NCBI RefSeq assembly: GCF_017874715.1
Contig: NZ_JAGGLR010000035.1
Location: 49,352 to 113,351, forward strand
DNA length: 64,000 nucleotides
DNA from: Streptomyces iranensis
GTDB lineage: Bacteria; Actinomycetota; Actinomycetes; Streptomycetales; Streptomycetaceae
Reading direction: 5' to 3'
The notes beneath the pieces are model-generated. The model ran no database searches. It was not told the DNA's origin and worked only from the letters and a program-made list of their open reading frames with translations. The position numbers and the translations under genes were made by a program. Below are positions 16,216 to 24,130 of this stretch, piece by piece. The number at the start of each line of letters is the position of its first letter. Within the stretch, counting starts at the first letter, position 1.

Positions 16216-17633
16216 GGTTCCGCAGACTGCCGCTGCGCTCGCGGCTGGCCCTGCTGACCGCCATGGCGGTCGCGGTCGCGGTGGCGGTGTCCGCGTTCGC
16301 GTCCTGGCTGATCGTCCGGGAGCAGCTCAGCGCCCAACTCGACTCGTCCCTGCGTAACGTCACGGTGGACGAGCGCAATGTGCTGAGCATCCTGGAGGCG
16401 TGCCAGAGCCCCGACGGCGCCGACGACCGCACCCCGCACGCCCTCGGCTCGTACTCCGTGCAGATCGTGCTGGCCGACGGGAGCCGCTGCACCCAGCCCG
16501 GCGCGACCAAGCTGCCGGTGACCACAGCCGATGTGGCCGTGGCCGTCGGGGAGCGGCCGAGCGCGCTGCATGACGCGACGGGCGCGGGCGGCGAGGACAT
16601 GCGGGTGTTCACCTACCGGCCGGCCTCCGGCCCCGGCAGCCCGCTGCCGCGCGGGATCGCCGTCTCCATGGCGCGTCCGCTGAGCGAGGTCGCGCATCCG
16701 CTGGGCACGCTCGCGCTGGTCCTGGCCCTCGTCGCCGGGGTAGGCGTCGTGGGCGCGGGAGCGGCGGGCCTGTGGATCGCCAGGACCGGGCTCAAGCCGG
16801 TGGACCGGCTGACCGAAGCGGTCGAGCATGTGGCCCGCACCGAGGATCTGGCCGTGCGCATCCCGACGGAGGGCGATGACGAGATCGCCCGGCTGTCCCG
16901 GTCGTTCAACTCCATGACGGCGGCCCTCGCCTCCTCCCGCGACCGTCAGCAGCAGCTGATCGCGGACGCCGGGCATGAACTGCGCACCCCGCTGACCTCG
17001 CTGCGGACCAATATCGAGCTGCTCGCGCGCAGCGAGGAGACCGGCCGCGCGCTGCCGCCCGCCGACCGTAAGGCGCTCATGGGGAGCGTCAAGGCGCAGA
17101 TGACCGAGCTGGCGGCGCTGATCGGCGATCTTCAGGAGCTGTCCCGCCCCGACGCGCTGCCCGGCAGCGGGCCCCCGCAGGTGGTCGCCCTGCACGAGGT
17201 GGTGCGAACAGCCCTGGAACGGGCCCGGCTGCGCGGCGCCCATCTCACGATCAACGCCTCGATCGAGCCTTGGTACGTCCGCGGCGAGGCGACCGCCCTG
17301 GAGCGGGCGCTGGTCAATCTGCTCGACAACGCCGTGAAGTTCAGCCCTTCGGGTGGTGTGATCGACGTCGTCCTCAGAAGCGGAGAGGTACGGGTGCGCG
17401 ACCATGGCCCCGGCATCCCCGCCGAGGAACTGCCGCATGTCTTCGAGCGCTTCTGGCGCTCCCCGTCGGCCCGCAGCATGCCCGGTTCCGGCCTCGGCCT
17501 GTCGATCGTGGCCCGTACGGTCCAGCAGTCGGGCGGCCAGGTGGGGCTGGAACCGGCCCCGGGCGGCGGCACGGCCGCCTGGCTCAGACTGCCGGGCGCG
17601 CCTGTGGCTCCGCCGGGGACCGAGGTCGACTGA
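16212..17633 (+). CDS. Sensor histidine kinase
   Basis: A 473-residue membrane kinase. Helices at about 12-36 and 164-188 flank an extracellular sensor domain of ~125 residues. A HAMP linker follows (GLKPVDRLTEAVEHV), then the dimerisation/phosphotransfer helix with His255 in ADAGHELRTPLTSL, and the ATPase domain with N-box LLDNAVKFSPSGG and G-boxes DHGPGIPAEEL and GSGLGLSIVAR. Start is GTG at 16212, overlapping the response regulator. The stimulus is unknown; the adjacent HtrA-like protease suggests envelope or protein stress. A 720-base repeat-filled gap follows. Confidence 0.93.
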   Translation: MRFRRLPLRSRLALLTAMAVAVAVAVSAFASWLIVREQLSAQLDSSLRNVTVDERNVLSILEACQSPDGADDRTPHALGSYSVQIVLADGSRCTQPGATKLPVTTADVAVAVGERPSALHDATGAGGEDMRVFTYRPASGPGSPLPRGIAVSMARPLSEVAHPLGTLALVLALVAGVGVVGAGAAGLWIARTGLKPVDRLTEAVEHVARTEDLAVRIPTEGDDEIARLSRSFNSMTAALASSRDRQQQLIADAGHELRTPLTSLRTNIELLARSEETGRALPPADRKALMGSVKAQMTELAALIGDLQELSRPDALPGSGPPQVVALHEVVRTALERARLRGAHLTINASIEPWYVRGEATALERALVNLLDNAVKFSPSGGVIDVVLRSGEVRVRDHGPGIPAEELPHVFERFWRSPSARSMPGSGLGLSIVARTVQQSGGQVGLEPAPGGGTAAWLRLPGAPVAPPGTEVD

Positions 17634-17735
17634 GCCCGGCCCCATCCGGCTCGGCTCGGGTCCGGCTCAGCCCGGTCCGGTTCGGCGCAGGTCCGGCTCA
17701 GCCCGGTCCCGCCCGGCTTGGTCCGGCCCGGCTTA

Positions 17736-18320
17736 GTCAGGGGGTGCCCGGCGGATCTTTCCCCTCCCCGCCCCTTCCCGATACCAGGGGCTCTGCCCCT
17801 GGACCCCGAGGTCTGGGGCGAGGCCCCGGTCCGGGGTCTGGGGCGAGGCCTCGGTGTGGGGTTTGGGGCGGAGCCTCGGTCCGGGGTCTGGGGCGAGGCC
17901 TCGGTCTGGGGGTTGGGGCGCAGCCTCGGTCTGAGGTCTGGGGCGGAGCCTCGGTCCAGGGTCTGGGGCGAGGCCTTGGTCTGGGGTTTGGGGCGGAGCC
18001 TCGGTCCAGGGTCTGGGGCGAAGCCCCGGCACGGGGTCTGGGGCGGAGCCTCGGTCCGGGGTCTGGGGTGGAGCCTCGGTCTGGGGTCTGGGGTGGAGCC
18101 TCGGTGTGGGGTTTGGGGTGAGGCCTTGGTCTGGGGTTTGGGGTGGAGCCTCGGTGTGGGGTTTGGGGTGGAGCCTTGGTCTGGGGTTTGGGGTGGAGCC
18201 TTGGTCCAGGGTCTGGGGCGGAGCCCCGGCACGGGGTCTGGGGCGGAGCCCCAGTTTCGGGAAGGGGCGGGGAGGGGACAGCCCGCCGCAGGCGTCACGA
18301 TCCGCCGGACACTCCCTGAC
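17736..18320. repeat. Long inverted repeat flanking a minisatellite
   Basis: Outer arms 17736-17757 and 18299-18320 match in 20 of 22 positions when one is reversed and complemented. Inner arms 17760-17781 and 18257-18278 match perfectly over 22 bases (TCGGGAAGGGGCGGGGAGGG in the right arm). The arms enclose the 25-bp tandem array. A small palindrome CCAGGGGCTCTGCCCCTGG sits just inside the left arm. This fills most of the 720-base gap between the sensor kinase and the ABC transporter gene, and may end transcription from both sides. Confidence 0.85.
17806..18255. repeat. 25-bp minisatellite, about 18 copies
   Basis: A tandem array with a strict 25-bp period. The GGTCTGGGG anchor recurs at 17812, 17837, 17862 and so on to 18237. 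Typical unit: GGTCTGGGGCGGAGCCTCGG plus five more bases. Copies differ mainly at GCG/GTG, CTC/CTT and CCG/GTG/CTG positions. Since 25 is not a multiple of three, all frames stay open across it and produce long spurious reading frames; it is not coding. Confidence 0.9.
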
Positions 18321-18353
18321 CGGCTGGGTTCGGCCGAGCCCAGCCCGCCCCCC

Positions 18354-20360
18354 TCACATTGGTCCGAGCCGAAGGGTCGGCTGCGGGCCCGTGTCGGTGA
18401 GGGGACCGTCAGGAGGGCCGCCCAGGGCGCCGTGCAGCCGTGCGTACGCGCCGCCCAGCGCCAGCAGTTCGTGATGCGTGCCCGTCTCCACGACCCGCCC
18501 GTGGTCCAGCACCAGGATGCGGTCCGCGTCCGGCGCCAGGTTCAGATCGTGGGTGATCATGATCGTGGTGCGGCCGGACATCAGCCGCCGCAGCGGCCGG
18601 ACGACCCGCCGCGCGGCCAGCGCGTCCAAGCCGGTGGTGGGCTCGTCCAGAACGAGGACGGGCGCGTCGCGCAGCATCGCGCGCGCGATGGCGACGCGCT
18701 GGAGCTGTCCGCCGGACAGCCGGGCCGTATGCGGATCGATCCGGGTGTCGTAGCCCTCGGGCAGCGCCGCGATGAAGTCGTGCGCGGCGGCGTCCCGCGC
18801 CGCCCGGACGATCTCGTGCTCGGTGACCCCGGGGCGGCCGCAGGCGATGTTCTCGCGGATGGTGTCGTGCAGGATGAGCGTCTCCTGCGGCAGCAGCGTC
18901 ACATGGGTCCGCAGAAAACCCAGCGGCATCGCGTACAGCGGTACGCCGTCGAGCCGTACGAACCCCTCCGCCGGGTCGTAGAAGCGGGTCAGCAGCTTGG
19001 AGACGGTGGACTTGCCCGCCCCGCTCGCCCCGGTGATCAGCACGAACTCACCCGGCCGGGCGGTGAACGAGACCCCGGCCAGGGTGCGCCGGTCGCCCCC
19101 GGGGTAGCGGAAGCCGACACCGTCGAACTCCACGGTGCCGTGCACCCGCCACGGCGCCATCGCGGCCCCCGGCGGCGGATCGCTCACGGCGGGCTCCGCG
19201 TCGAGGATCTCCGCCAGCCGCTCGGCGCCCGCGGTGGCGGCCGTAAGGGTGAGACCGAGCTGTCCGAGGTTGCGGATCGGCGGGTAGAGGTAGCCGAGGA
19301 AGGCGGCGAAGGCCAGCAGCCGGCCGATGGTCATCCGGTCCTGGGAGATCTCCCAGGAGCCGAGCCCGATCACGGCGAGCACGCACAGCGTCTCGATGAC
19401 CTCGACCAACTGCTCGTACAGCTCGCTCATCCGGGCACCGGCCACCGACGCCCGCAGCCACGCCCGCGCCTCCCGGTCCAGCCGCCGCTCCTCGGCGTCC
19501 TTACGGTGGTACGCCTGCGTCAGCACGACGTTGCCGAGCGACTCCTCGACGACGGAGGTGATCGCGCCGTCGGCGACCCGCTCGTCCCGCGCGACCGAGC
19601 TGATCCGCCCGGAGAAGCGCCGCGCGGCCAGCCAGAACAGCGGCGCCAGGACGAAGGTGACCAGCGCCAGGTCCCAGCGCAGCCGGAAGGCGGCCACGGA
19701 GAAGAAGACCGCGCTGAAGACGGCGGAGACGGTGCTCACCACCCCGGAGACCACCATCTGCTCGATGGCCTCCACGTCCCCGGTGAGCCGCTCGACCAGA
19801 TCGCCCTGGCGGTGGCGCTGGAAGAAGTGCGGCGGCAGATCCTGCACCTGCGTGAAGACCCGGGCCCGCAGCCGCAGTACGAACCGTTCGGCGGTCCATA
19901 CGGCGAGCGAGTTGCCCATATAGCCGACGCCCGCGCCGAGCACCGCGACCGCGAGCCACTGCGCGGCGGGGACCCAGAAGGCGCTGAGCGAGCCCTGCCG
20001 CAGAGCGTTGTCGGTCAGATCGGAGAAGAGGAGGATCGCGGCGGTCTCGGCGAGCGCCGCGGCGATGACACAGGCGCAGATGAGCACCAGCCAGCGCCGG
20101 TCGCCCCTGGTGAGCGGCCAGAACCGGCGGAACGCCTGACGCGCGGCCAGCCGCGGAGCGGCCCCCTCGTCGCCGCCGGGCTCGCGGTCCCCCGCGTCGA
20201 CGGTCAGGTACTCCTCGGGAAGCTGAGGGGCCGCCTTCGGCTGATGACGGCCGTAAGGACGCGGCCGCCCGGGGCGCCGATGCGGTCCCAGGCCGGTGGC
20301 CGCCGGGTCGGACCCGAGCGCGCGCAGCTGCATGGTGGGCTGGTCTTCGTAGGGGGGCAC
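18354..20360 (-). CDS. ABC transporter, fused permease and ATPase
   Basis: A 668-residue exporter half-molecule, probably a homodimer. A disordered N-terminus of about 75 residues precedes six membrane helices (from about 95 to 370) and a nucleotide-binding domain with Walker A GASGAGKST, signature RLSGGQLQR, Walker B VLVLDEPTTGLD and the His switch in MITHDLN. All ATP-site motifs are intact, unlike the pair at 5842-9539. The GTG at 20360 is chosen because GGGAGA lies eight bases upstream; TTG at 20390 and ATG at 20333 are alternatives. Substrate unknown. It ends just inside the right-hand edge of the minisatellite region. Confidence 0.92.
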   Translation of the reverse strand: MPPYEDQPTMQLRALGSDPAATGLGPHRRPGRPRPYGRHQPKAAPQLPEEYLTVDAGDREPGGDEGAAPRLAARQAFRRFWPLTRGDRRWLVLICACVIAAALAETAAILLFSDLTDNALRQGSLSAFWVPAAQWLAVAVLGAGVGYMGNSLAVWTAERFVLRLRARVFTQVQDLPPHFFQRHRQGDLVERLTGDVEAIEQMVVSGVVSTVSAVFSAVFFSVAAFRLRWDLALVTFVLAPLFWLAARRFSGRISSVARDERVADGAITSVVEESLGNVVLTQAYHRKDAEERRLDREARAWLRASVAGARMSELYEQLVEVIETLCVLAVIGLGSWEISQDRMTIGRLLAFAAFLGYLYPPIRNLGQLGLTLTAATAGAERLAEILDAEPAVSDPPPGAAMAPWRVHGTVEFDGVGFRYPGGDRRTLAGVSFTARPGEFVLITGASGAGKSTVSKLLTRFYDPAEGFVRLDGVPLYAMPLGFLRTHVTLLPQETLILHDTIRENIACGRPGVTEHEIVRAARDAAAHDFIAALPEGYDTRIDPHTARLSGGQLQRVAIARAMLRDAPVLVLDEPTTGLDALAARRVVRPLRRLMSGRTTIMITHDLNLAPDADRILVLDHGRVVETGTHHELLALGGAYARLHGALGGPPDGPLTDTGPQPTLRLGPM

Positions 20361-20448
20361 GGTCGGTCTCTCCCGCTCGGCTCCGGACAAGGCGGAGGCG
20401 GGCCCGCGGCGCGCTGCCGCGGACCCGCCCCTCTCGACGTGCGTGGGG

Positions 20449-20577
20449 TCAGCCGCCGATGGGGCGGCGGTGGGGCTTCTTCGGACCCTTCTTCGGAGCC
20501 GGCTTCGGGGCGTGGTGCTTCTTCTTCGGCTCGGCCTTGCGGGCGGGCTTGACCGGGACGATCTTGTGGAAGCTCAT
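20449..20577 (-). CDS. Lys-rich 42-residue microprotein
   Basis: A very basic peptide starting MSFHKIVPVKPARKAEPKKK and ending GPKKPHRRPIGG, more than a third Lys/Arg/His, with many Pro. The ATG at 20577 has AAAGG six bases upstream. The longer version from 20646 lacks a ribosome site and adds a Lys/Ser-rich stretch. The composition suggests an RNA- or DNA-binding peptide, like a histone-tail or ribosomal-protein extension, but no family is recognised. It lies 88 bases upstream of the ABC transporter gene on the same strand. High Lys content encoded by AAG is unusual for this genome. Confidence 0.6.
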   Translation of the reverse strand: MSFHKIVPVKPARKAEPKKKHHAPKPAPKKGPKKPHRRPIGG

Positions 20578-20792
20578 GATGGTGCCTTTCGGAATTCGCT
20601 GCTTCTTTTCCTTGCCGGAGCCGTTCGGCTTCGACACGGAAGACATTAGGAGCGATATCCGTGAGGGAGATCGGACTGAGCTGTGCGTTTGCCCAGAACG
20701 GTCTCAAGGAATTTTTACGCGGCAGGTGGAACCGTGCGATGGCCTGCCGCGTCTCGCGCGAAGCGCCTGCGAAAGGGGGTGTGTGGGCATGC

Positions 20793-20828
20793 GAAAGGGG
20801 CTGGTGGCGGGTGCCACCAGCCCCTTTC
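20793..20828. terminator. Strong terminator hairpin
   Basis: A perfect 16-bp stem (20793-20808 with 20813-20828) and GGGT loop, lying 36 bases beyond the stop of the DUF2993 gene on the minus strand. There is no U-tract, as is common in Streptomyces. Confidence 0.85.
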
Positions 20829-20864
20829 ACAAAAGCGGAATGTGTTCGGTGAGTTCAGCCGGTT

Positions 20865-22169
20865 CTAGCGGGTCTTTCCGAAATTCAGCCCCGCACCAAC
20901 CATATCGGCCCGAATCCCCTCCGGGGAGACGCCGATGTTCGCCAACCGGATGCCCTTGGCCTTTTCGGGCAGCTGGAAGGAGAGTTCCAGCTTGTTCGTC
21001 AGCTCCGGCACCTTCATCCGCGCCAGCGCGGCGGCGACCGTCGGATCGATGCCGAGCTTCCTGGCCAGCTGGGGATGGTCGTTGGCCGCCTGGACGAGGT
21101 TGACCGCGAGCAGCGCGGGGACGAACCGCGGCGAGCCCGTGATCTCGTCCAGCTTCCGCTCGTCGTTCATCGCCTGCCCCGCCTCCACGGGCGACACCCC
21201 GAGCTTCTCCGCCACCGACGGGATCGACAGCAGCGCCTGCGCCTTCTCTGAGTCCTCGCTGATCTGCTTGGCCGCCTTCTTGTGCAGATACAGCCCGGGG
21301 CGCGGCTCGGGACCGGGCCGGTAGGTGGCGATCCCGGGGATGTCCAGCCGCATATCGGTGACGCTGGTGGAGATCCCACGGTCTCCCTGGCGCCGGATAT
21401 GTGCCTGGGCGTGCAGCGACACCTGCTGGCCCGCGACCGGCAGTTTCCCGTCCGCGCGCACCGAGCTGGGCCCCAGGGCCCGGAACCGCACCTGGGAGGC
21501 GCCCAGTTCACGGCTGAGGTCTTCGAATGACAGCAGCACATCGCCCTTCATCCGGCCCACCGTCGCGCCCCTGAAGGAGCTGGGCAGATCCCCCACGATC
21601 CGGATGTCCTGGACCTGGGCGCGCACCTCGGCGAGCGAGACCCGGTCGGCCGCCACGTCCGGCACGGCGATGTCGACCTGCTGGAGGTCCTTGCCCAGTA
21701 CCTGGGTGAGGAACGGGAAGCCGTGGATGGTCACGTTCGGTGCCGTGGCCAGATTCAGCTTCTTCTGCAGCTCCTGCTCGGCCTTGCGCTCGGCGTACAT
21801 CACCGCGCAGCGGTCGGCCAGCACCAGCAGCAGGGCCAGCACGACCAGCCCGATCAGCGCCTTCGCGGTGCGCGGCACCGCCCGGAAGCGGCCGCGCCGA
21901 CGCCGGGACGAGCGGCGGTGGTTGGGCGGTGACCACTGCTCGCCGTCGCCCCTGGAGCCGGAGCCCGAGGCTGCCGACTTGTCTCTGTGCCCGCCGAGGT
22001 CGGCGTCGTCGTCATCGTCCGACGTCAGGCCGAGGCCCAGCGGGTCGTCCGGATCGTACGGGTCGGCCAGCTCGCCGAGTTCCTCGTAGGGGTTCCGGTA
22101 GTGAACACCAGGTGAACCACTGTGAGGATATGAGGACTGGGGTGAAGGTATGCGTGTGGGGGATCGCAT
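20865..22169 (-). CDS. DUF2993 protein with cytoplasmic N-terminal extension
   Basis: A 434-residue membrane protein. The first ~100 residues are hydrophilic (acidic run TSDDDDDADLGG, then Arg-rich RRSSRRRRGRFR), followed by one membrane helix (ALIGLVVLALLLVLADRCAV) and a long extracytoplasmic DUF2993 domain with the family motif NVTIHGFPFLTQVLGKDL. The motif is nearly the same as in the 228-residue protein at 3243-3929, so the two are paralogues, but this one is twice as long. A lipid-binding envelope role is inferred from LmeA. Start ATG at 22169. A strong terminator follows the gene. DUF2993 proteins are typical of actinobacteria. Confidence 0.85.
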   Translation of the reverse strand: MRSPTRIPSPQSSYPHSGSPGVHYRNPYEELGELADPYDPDDPLGLGLTSDDDDDADLGGHRDKSAASGSGSRGDGEQWSPPNHRRSSRRRRGRFRAVPRTAKALIGLVVLALLLVLADRCAVMYAERKAEQELQKKLNLATAPNVTIHGFPFLTQVLGKDLQQVDIAVPDVAADRVSLAEVRAQVQDIRIVGDLPSSFRGATVGRMKGDVLLSFEDLSRELGASQVRFRALGPSSVRADGKLPVAGQQVSLHAQAHIRRQGDRGISTSVTDMRLDIPGIATYRPGPEPRPGLYLHKKAAKQISEDSEKAQALLSIPSVAEKLGVSPVEAGQAMNDERKLDEITGSPRFVPALLAVNLVQAANDHPQLARKLGIDPTVAAALARMKVPELTNKLELSFQLPEKAKGIRLANIGVSPEGIRADMVGAGLNFGKTR

Positions 22170-22270
22170 CAATCAATACCACCACGGCACACTGCCCCGC
22201 CCGCAAGTCCTAGCGGCGATACGTGGCGAACGGCACGTTCCGATTTCGCCTTCCGTACACGCGCCGTTTC

Positions 22271-22531
22271 TCAGCGCGTGCCACGTGAGACCGCCCTGGC
22301 CTCGGTGACGGTCACCGCCCTGCCGTCCATCTCGCAGCCGTCGAGCTGGGCCATCGCCTTCTCCGCGGCCACCTCGTCCATCTCCACGAACCCGAACCCC
22401 CGTGAGCGGCCGCTCTCCCGGTCGGTGATCACGGTCGCGTCCAGCACCTCGCCGAACTGCCCGAACAGGGTCGCCAGGTCCCGTGTCGTCGTCTGGTAGC
22501 TCAAGTTGCCCACATGCAGTCGTTTGGACAT
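22271..22531 (-). CDS. RRM-domain RNA-binding protein
   Basis: An 86-residue single RNA-recognition-motif protein. RNP2 is RLHVGNLS (4-11) and RNP1 is RGFGFVEM (about 44-51), both with the aromatic residues that stack on RNA. Between them lies the usual alpha helix TTTRDLATLFGQFGEV. Bacterial stand-alone RRMs like this (Rbp family) bind RNA in the cytoplasm, often with cold or stress regulation; the target is not known. The length and the Arg-containing tail are typical. The ATG at 22531 follows AAGGAGA. Confidence 0.9.
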   Translation of the reverse strand: MSKRLHVGNLSYQTTTRDLATLFGQFGEVLDATVITDRESGRSRGFGFVEMDEVAAEKAMAQLDGCEMDGRAVTVTEARAVSRGTR

Positions 22532-22642
22532 GACCGGCTCTCCTTGTTCTCCGTGGTTCCCAGAGGAGCGAACCGGGTCAATCCTCTCAGCGAGGTATGA
22601 AACCGGCCATCCAAATAGGCTGAACCGGTCATCCCATACGAC

Positions 22643-23776
22643 TCAGTGCAGCGTGCCGAGCTGCTCCACGGAGTACGGCACGAGCGCGTCCGCTCGCCCG
22701 GTCAGCACCTTCTCGGCCCACTCGGGGTCGGCGAGCAGGGCCCGCCCGATGGCCACGAGATCGAACTCGTCCCGCTCCAGCCGGTCCAGCAGATTCTCGA
22801 TGTCCGCCACCTGGACCGGCTCGCTGCCGGCCCCCGGCACGAACGTCGGCAGGAAGTCCTGGTTCAGGCCGACCGAACCGACCGTGATCGTCGGCTTCCC
22901 GGTGAGCTTCTTCGTCCAGCCCGCGAGGTTCAGGTCCGAGTCCTCGAACTCCGGCGTCCAGTAGCGCCGGGTGGACGAGTGGAAGACATCCACCCCCGCC
23001 TCCGCCAGCGGCGTGAGCAGCGCCTCCAGCTCCTGCGGGGTCTCGGCCATCCGCACGTCGTAATGGTCCTGCTTCCACTGGGACGTACGGAAGGTGATCG
23101 GGAACTCGGCGGAGACGGCCTTACGGCAGGCGGCCACCAGCTCGGCCGCGAAGCGGACCCGGGACGCCGGGTCTCCGCCGTAGGCGTCGGTGCGGCGGTT
23201 GGTGGCGCCCCACAGGAACTGGTCGATCAAGTACCCATGTGCCCCGTGCAGTTCGACCCCGTCAAAACCGATCCGCTCGGCCGCGGCGGCCGCGGCGGCG
23301 AAGGCGGCGATCACCGCGTCCACGTCGCCCTGCGTCATCGCCCGCCCGACCGGCTGCCCGCCCAGCCCGACACCGGACGGGCTCAGTACCGGGGCCTCGG
23401 GGTACGGGGGCGCCCCTTCCTCCCGCGAAACCCCCACATGCCAGATCTGCGGCGCGATCCGCCCACCCGCGAGATGCACCTGCTTCACGACCTCGGCCCA
23501 TCCGGTCAGGGCGTCCTCCCCGTAGAAGCGCGGCACGCTGTCGCTCAGCCCCGCCGAGGGATGGTCGACGTAGGTCCCCTCGGTAATGATCAGCCCCACC
23601 CCGGCTGCGGCCCGACGCGCGTAGTACGCCACCACATCGGCATTGGGCACCCCGCCCGGCGAGAACATGCGGGTCATCGGCGCCATGGCGATCCGATTGC
23701 GCACGGTGAGCCCACCCACGGTGAAGGGACGGGCCAGAACCTGAGCCGCGCGCTCGGCGCTACTGCTTATGGACAC
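22643..23776 (-). CDS. Old-yellow-enzyme-family NADH:flavin oxidoreductase
   Basis: A 377-residue FMN-dependent (beta/alpha)8 oxidoreductase that reduces activated C=C bonds of enones, nitro compounds or related electrophiles. Visible features: N-terminal RNRIAMAPMTRMFSPGGVPN, the catalytic/ligand region HGAHGYLIDQFLWGATNRRTD (His and His of the substrate pocket) and the FMN phosphate site in VAIGRALLADPEW near the C-terminus. The start is GTG at 23776. A palindrome inside the promoter spacer upstream suggests MerR-type control, which fits an enzyme induced by electrophiles. Confidence 0.92.
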   Translation of the reverse strand: MSISSSAERAAQVLARPFTVGGLTVRNRIAMAPMTRMFSPGGVPNADVVAYYARRAAAGVGLIITEGTYVDHPSAGLSDSVPRFYGEDALTGWAEVVKQVHLAGGRIAPQIWHVGVSREEGAPPYPEAPVLSPSGVGLGGQPVGRAMTQGDVDAVIAAFAAAAAAAERIGFDGVELHGAHGYLIDQFLWGATNRRTDAYGGDPASRVRFAAELVAACRKAVSAEFPITFRTSQWKQDHYDVRMAETPQELEALLTPLAEAGVDVFHSSTRRYWTPEFEDSDLNLAGWTKKLTGKPTITVGSVGLNQDFLPTFVPGAGSEPVQVADIENLLDRLERDEFDLVAIGRALLADPEWAEKVLTGRADALVPYSVEQLGTLH

Positions 23777-23829
23777 GTGAATACTCCTTGACCGGACGTC
23801 GTCACCGCGCGGAATCGCGCGGCCCGGCC

Positions 23830-23861
23830 AAGCTAAAACCTGACGTCAACGTCAGAGGCAA
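23830..23861 (-). promoter_or_regulatory. Promoter with MerR-like dyad upstream of the OYE gene
   Basis: On the minus strand, TTGCCT (23861-23856) may be the -35 and TAGCTT or TTTTAG (23838-23830) the -10. A perfect dyad CTGACGT-TG-ACGTCAG (23855-23840) fills the spacer. A dyad within a long spacer is the typical site of MerR-family activators. Confidence 0.5.
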
Positions 23862-24010
23862 GTACCGGAGGCCACCTCCGGCCAGCCCCCGCCGGGGAGC
23901 GGGCGCACGGCGACGTGCTCTGCCCCCCTGATGGTGCATACGCGCTCTACTGCCCCTCGACGGGCAAAGCCCACACTGGTCGCTTGACCAACGATGCGAG
24001 GGGGTCCGAC

Positions 24011-24130
24011 ATGGGAACGCACGGCAAGCCGCCCACACCGAACCCGCAGCCGAAGCAGCCGAGCCCGCGGGACTCGGACGGACAGCACCCGGATGTCTCC
24101 AGGCCGGGCGGCGGGACCCACCGCAAGTGA
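24011..24130 (+). CDS. 39-residue Pro/Gly/His-rich peptide, candidate RiPP precursor
   Basis: A small gene, ATG at 24011 with GAGGGGG about six bases upstream and TGA at 24128-24130. It begins MGTHGKPPTPNPQPKQPSP and continues RDSDGQHPDVSRPGGGTHRK. It has no Cys, three Asp (21, 23, 28), a DSDG motif at 21-24, many Pro and several basic residues. The stop overlaps the GTG start of the methyltransferase gene as GTGA, which implies coupled translation and a functional pair. Asp followed by Gly is the classic aspartimide-prone sequence and the product of PIMT-type methylation on Asp is an aspartimide, so this peptide is a good candidate substrate. No family is recognised from memory. Confidence 0.65.
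   Translation: MGTHGKPPTPNPQPKQPSPRDSDGQHPDVSRPGGGTHRK

Noticed and set aside
17806..18255. CRISPR array
   Set aside because: The repeats are directly contiguous with a 25-bp period and no spacers, and no cas genes are present.
17718..20552. A 944-residue open frame on the plus strand
   Set aside because: It reads through the 25-bp minisatellite and then antisense to the ABC transporter gene, which has all family motifs on the other strand. Composition (Gly, Arg, Asp, His) is typical of a GC-rich shadow.
20578..20646. Longer start for the Lys-rich microprotein
   Set aside because: The upstream Met at 20646 has no ribosome-binding sequence, whereas the internal Met at 20577 has one.
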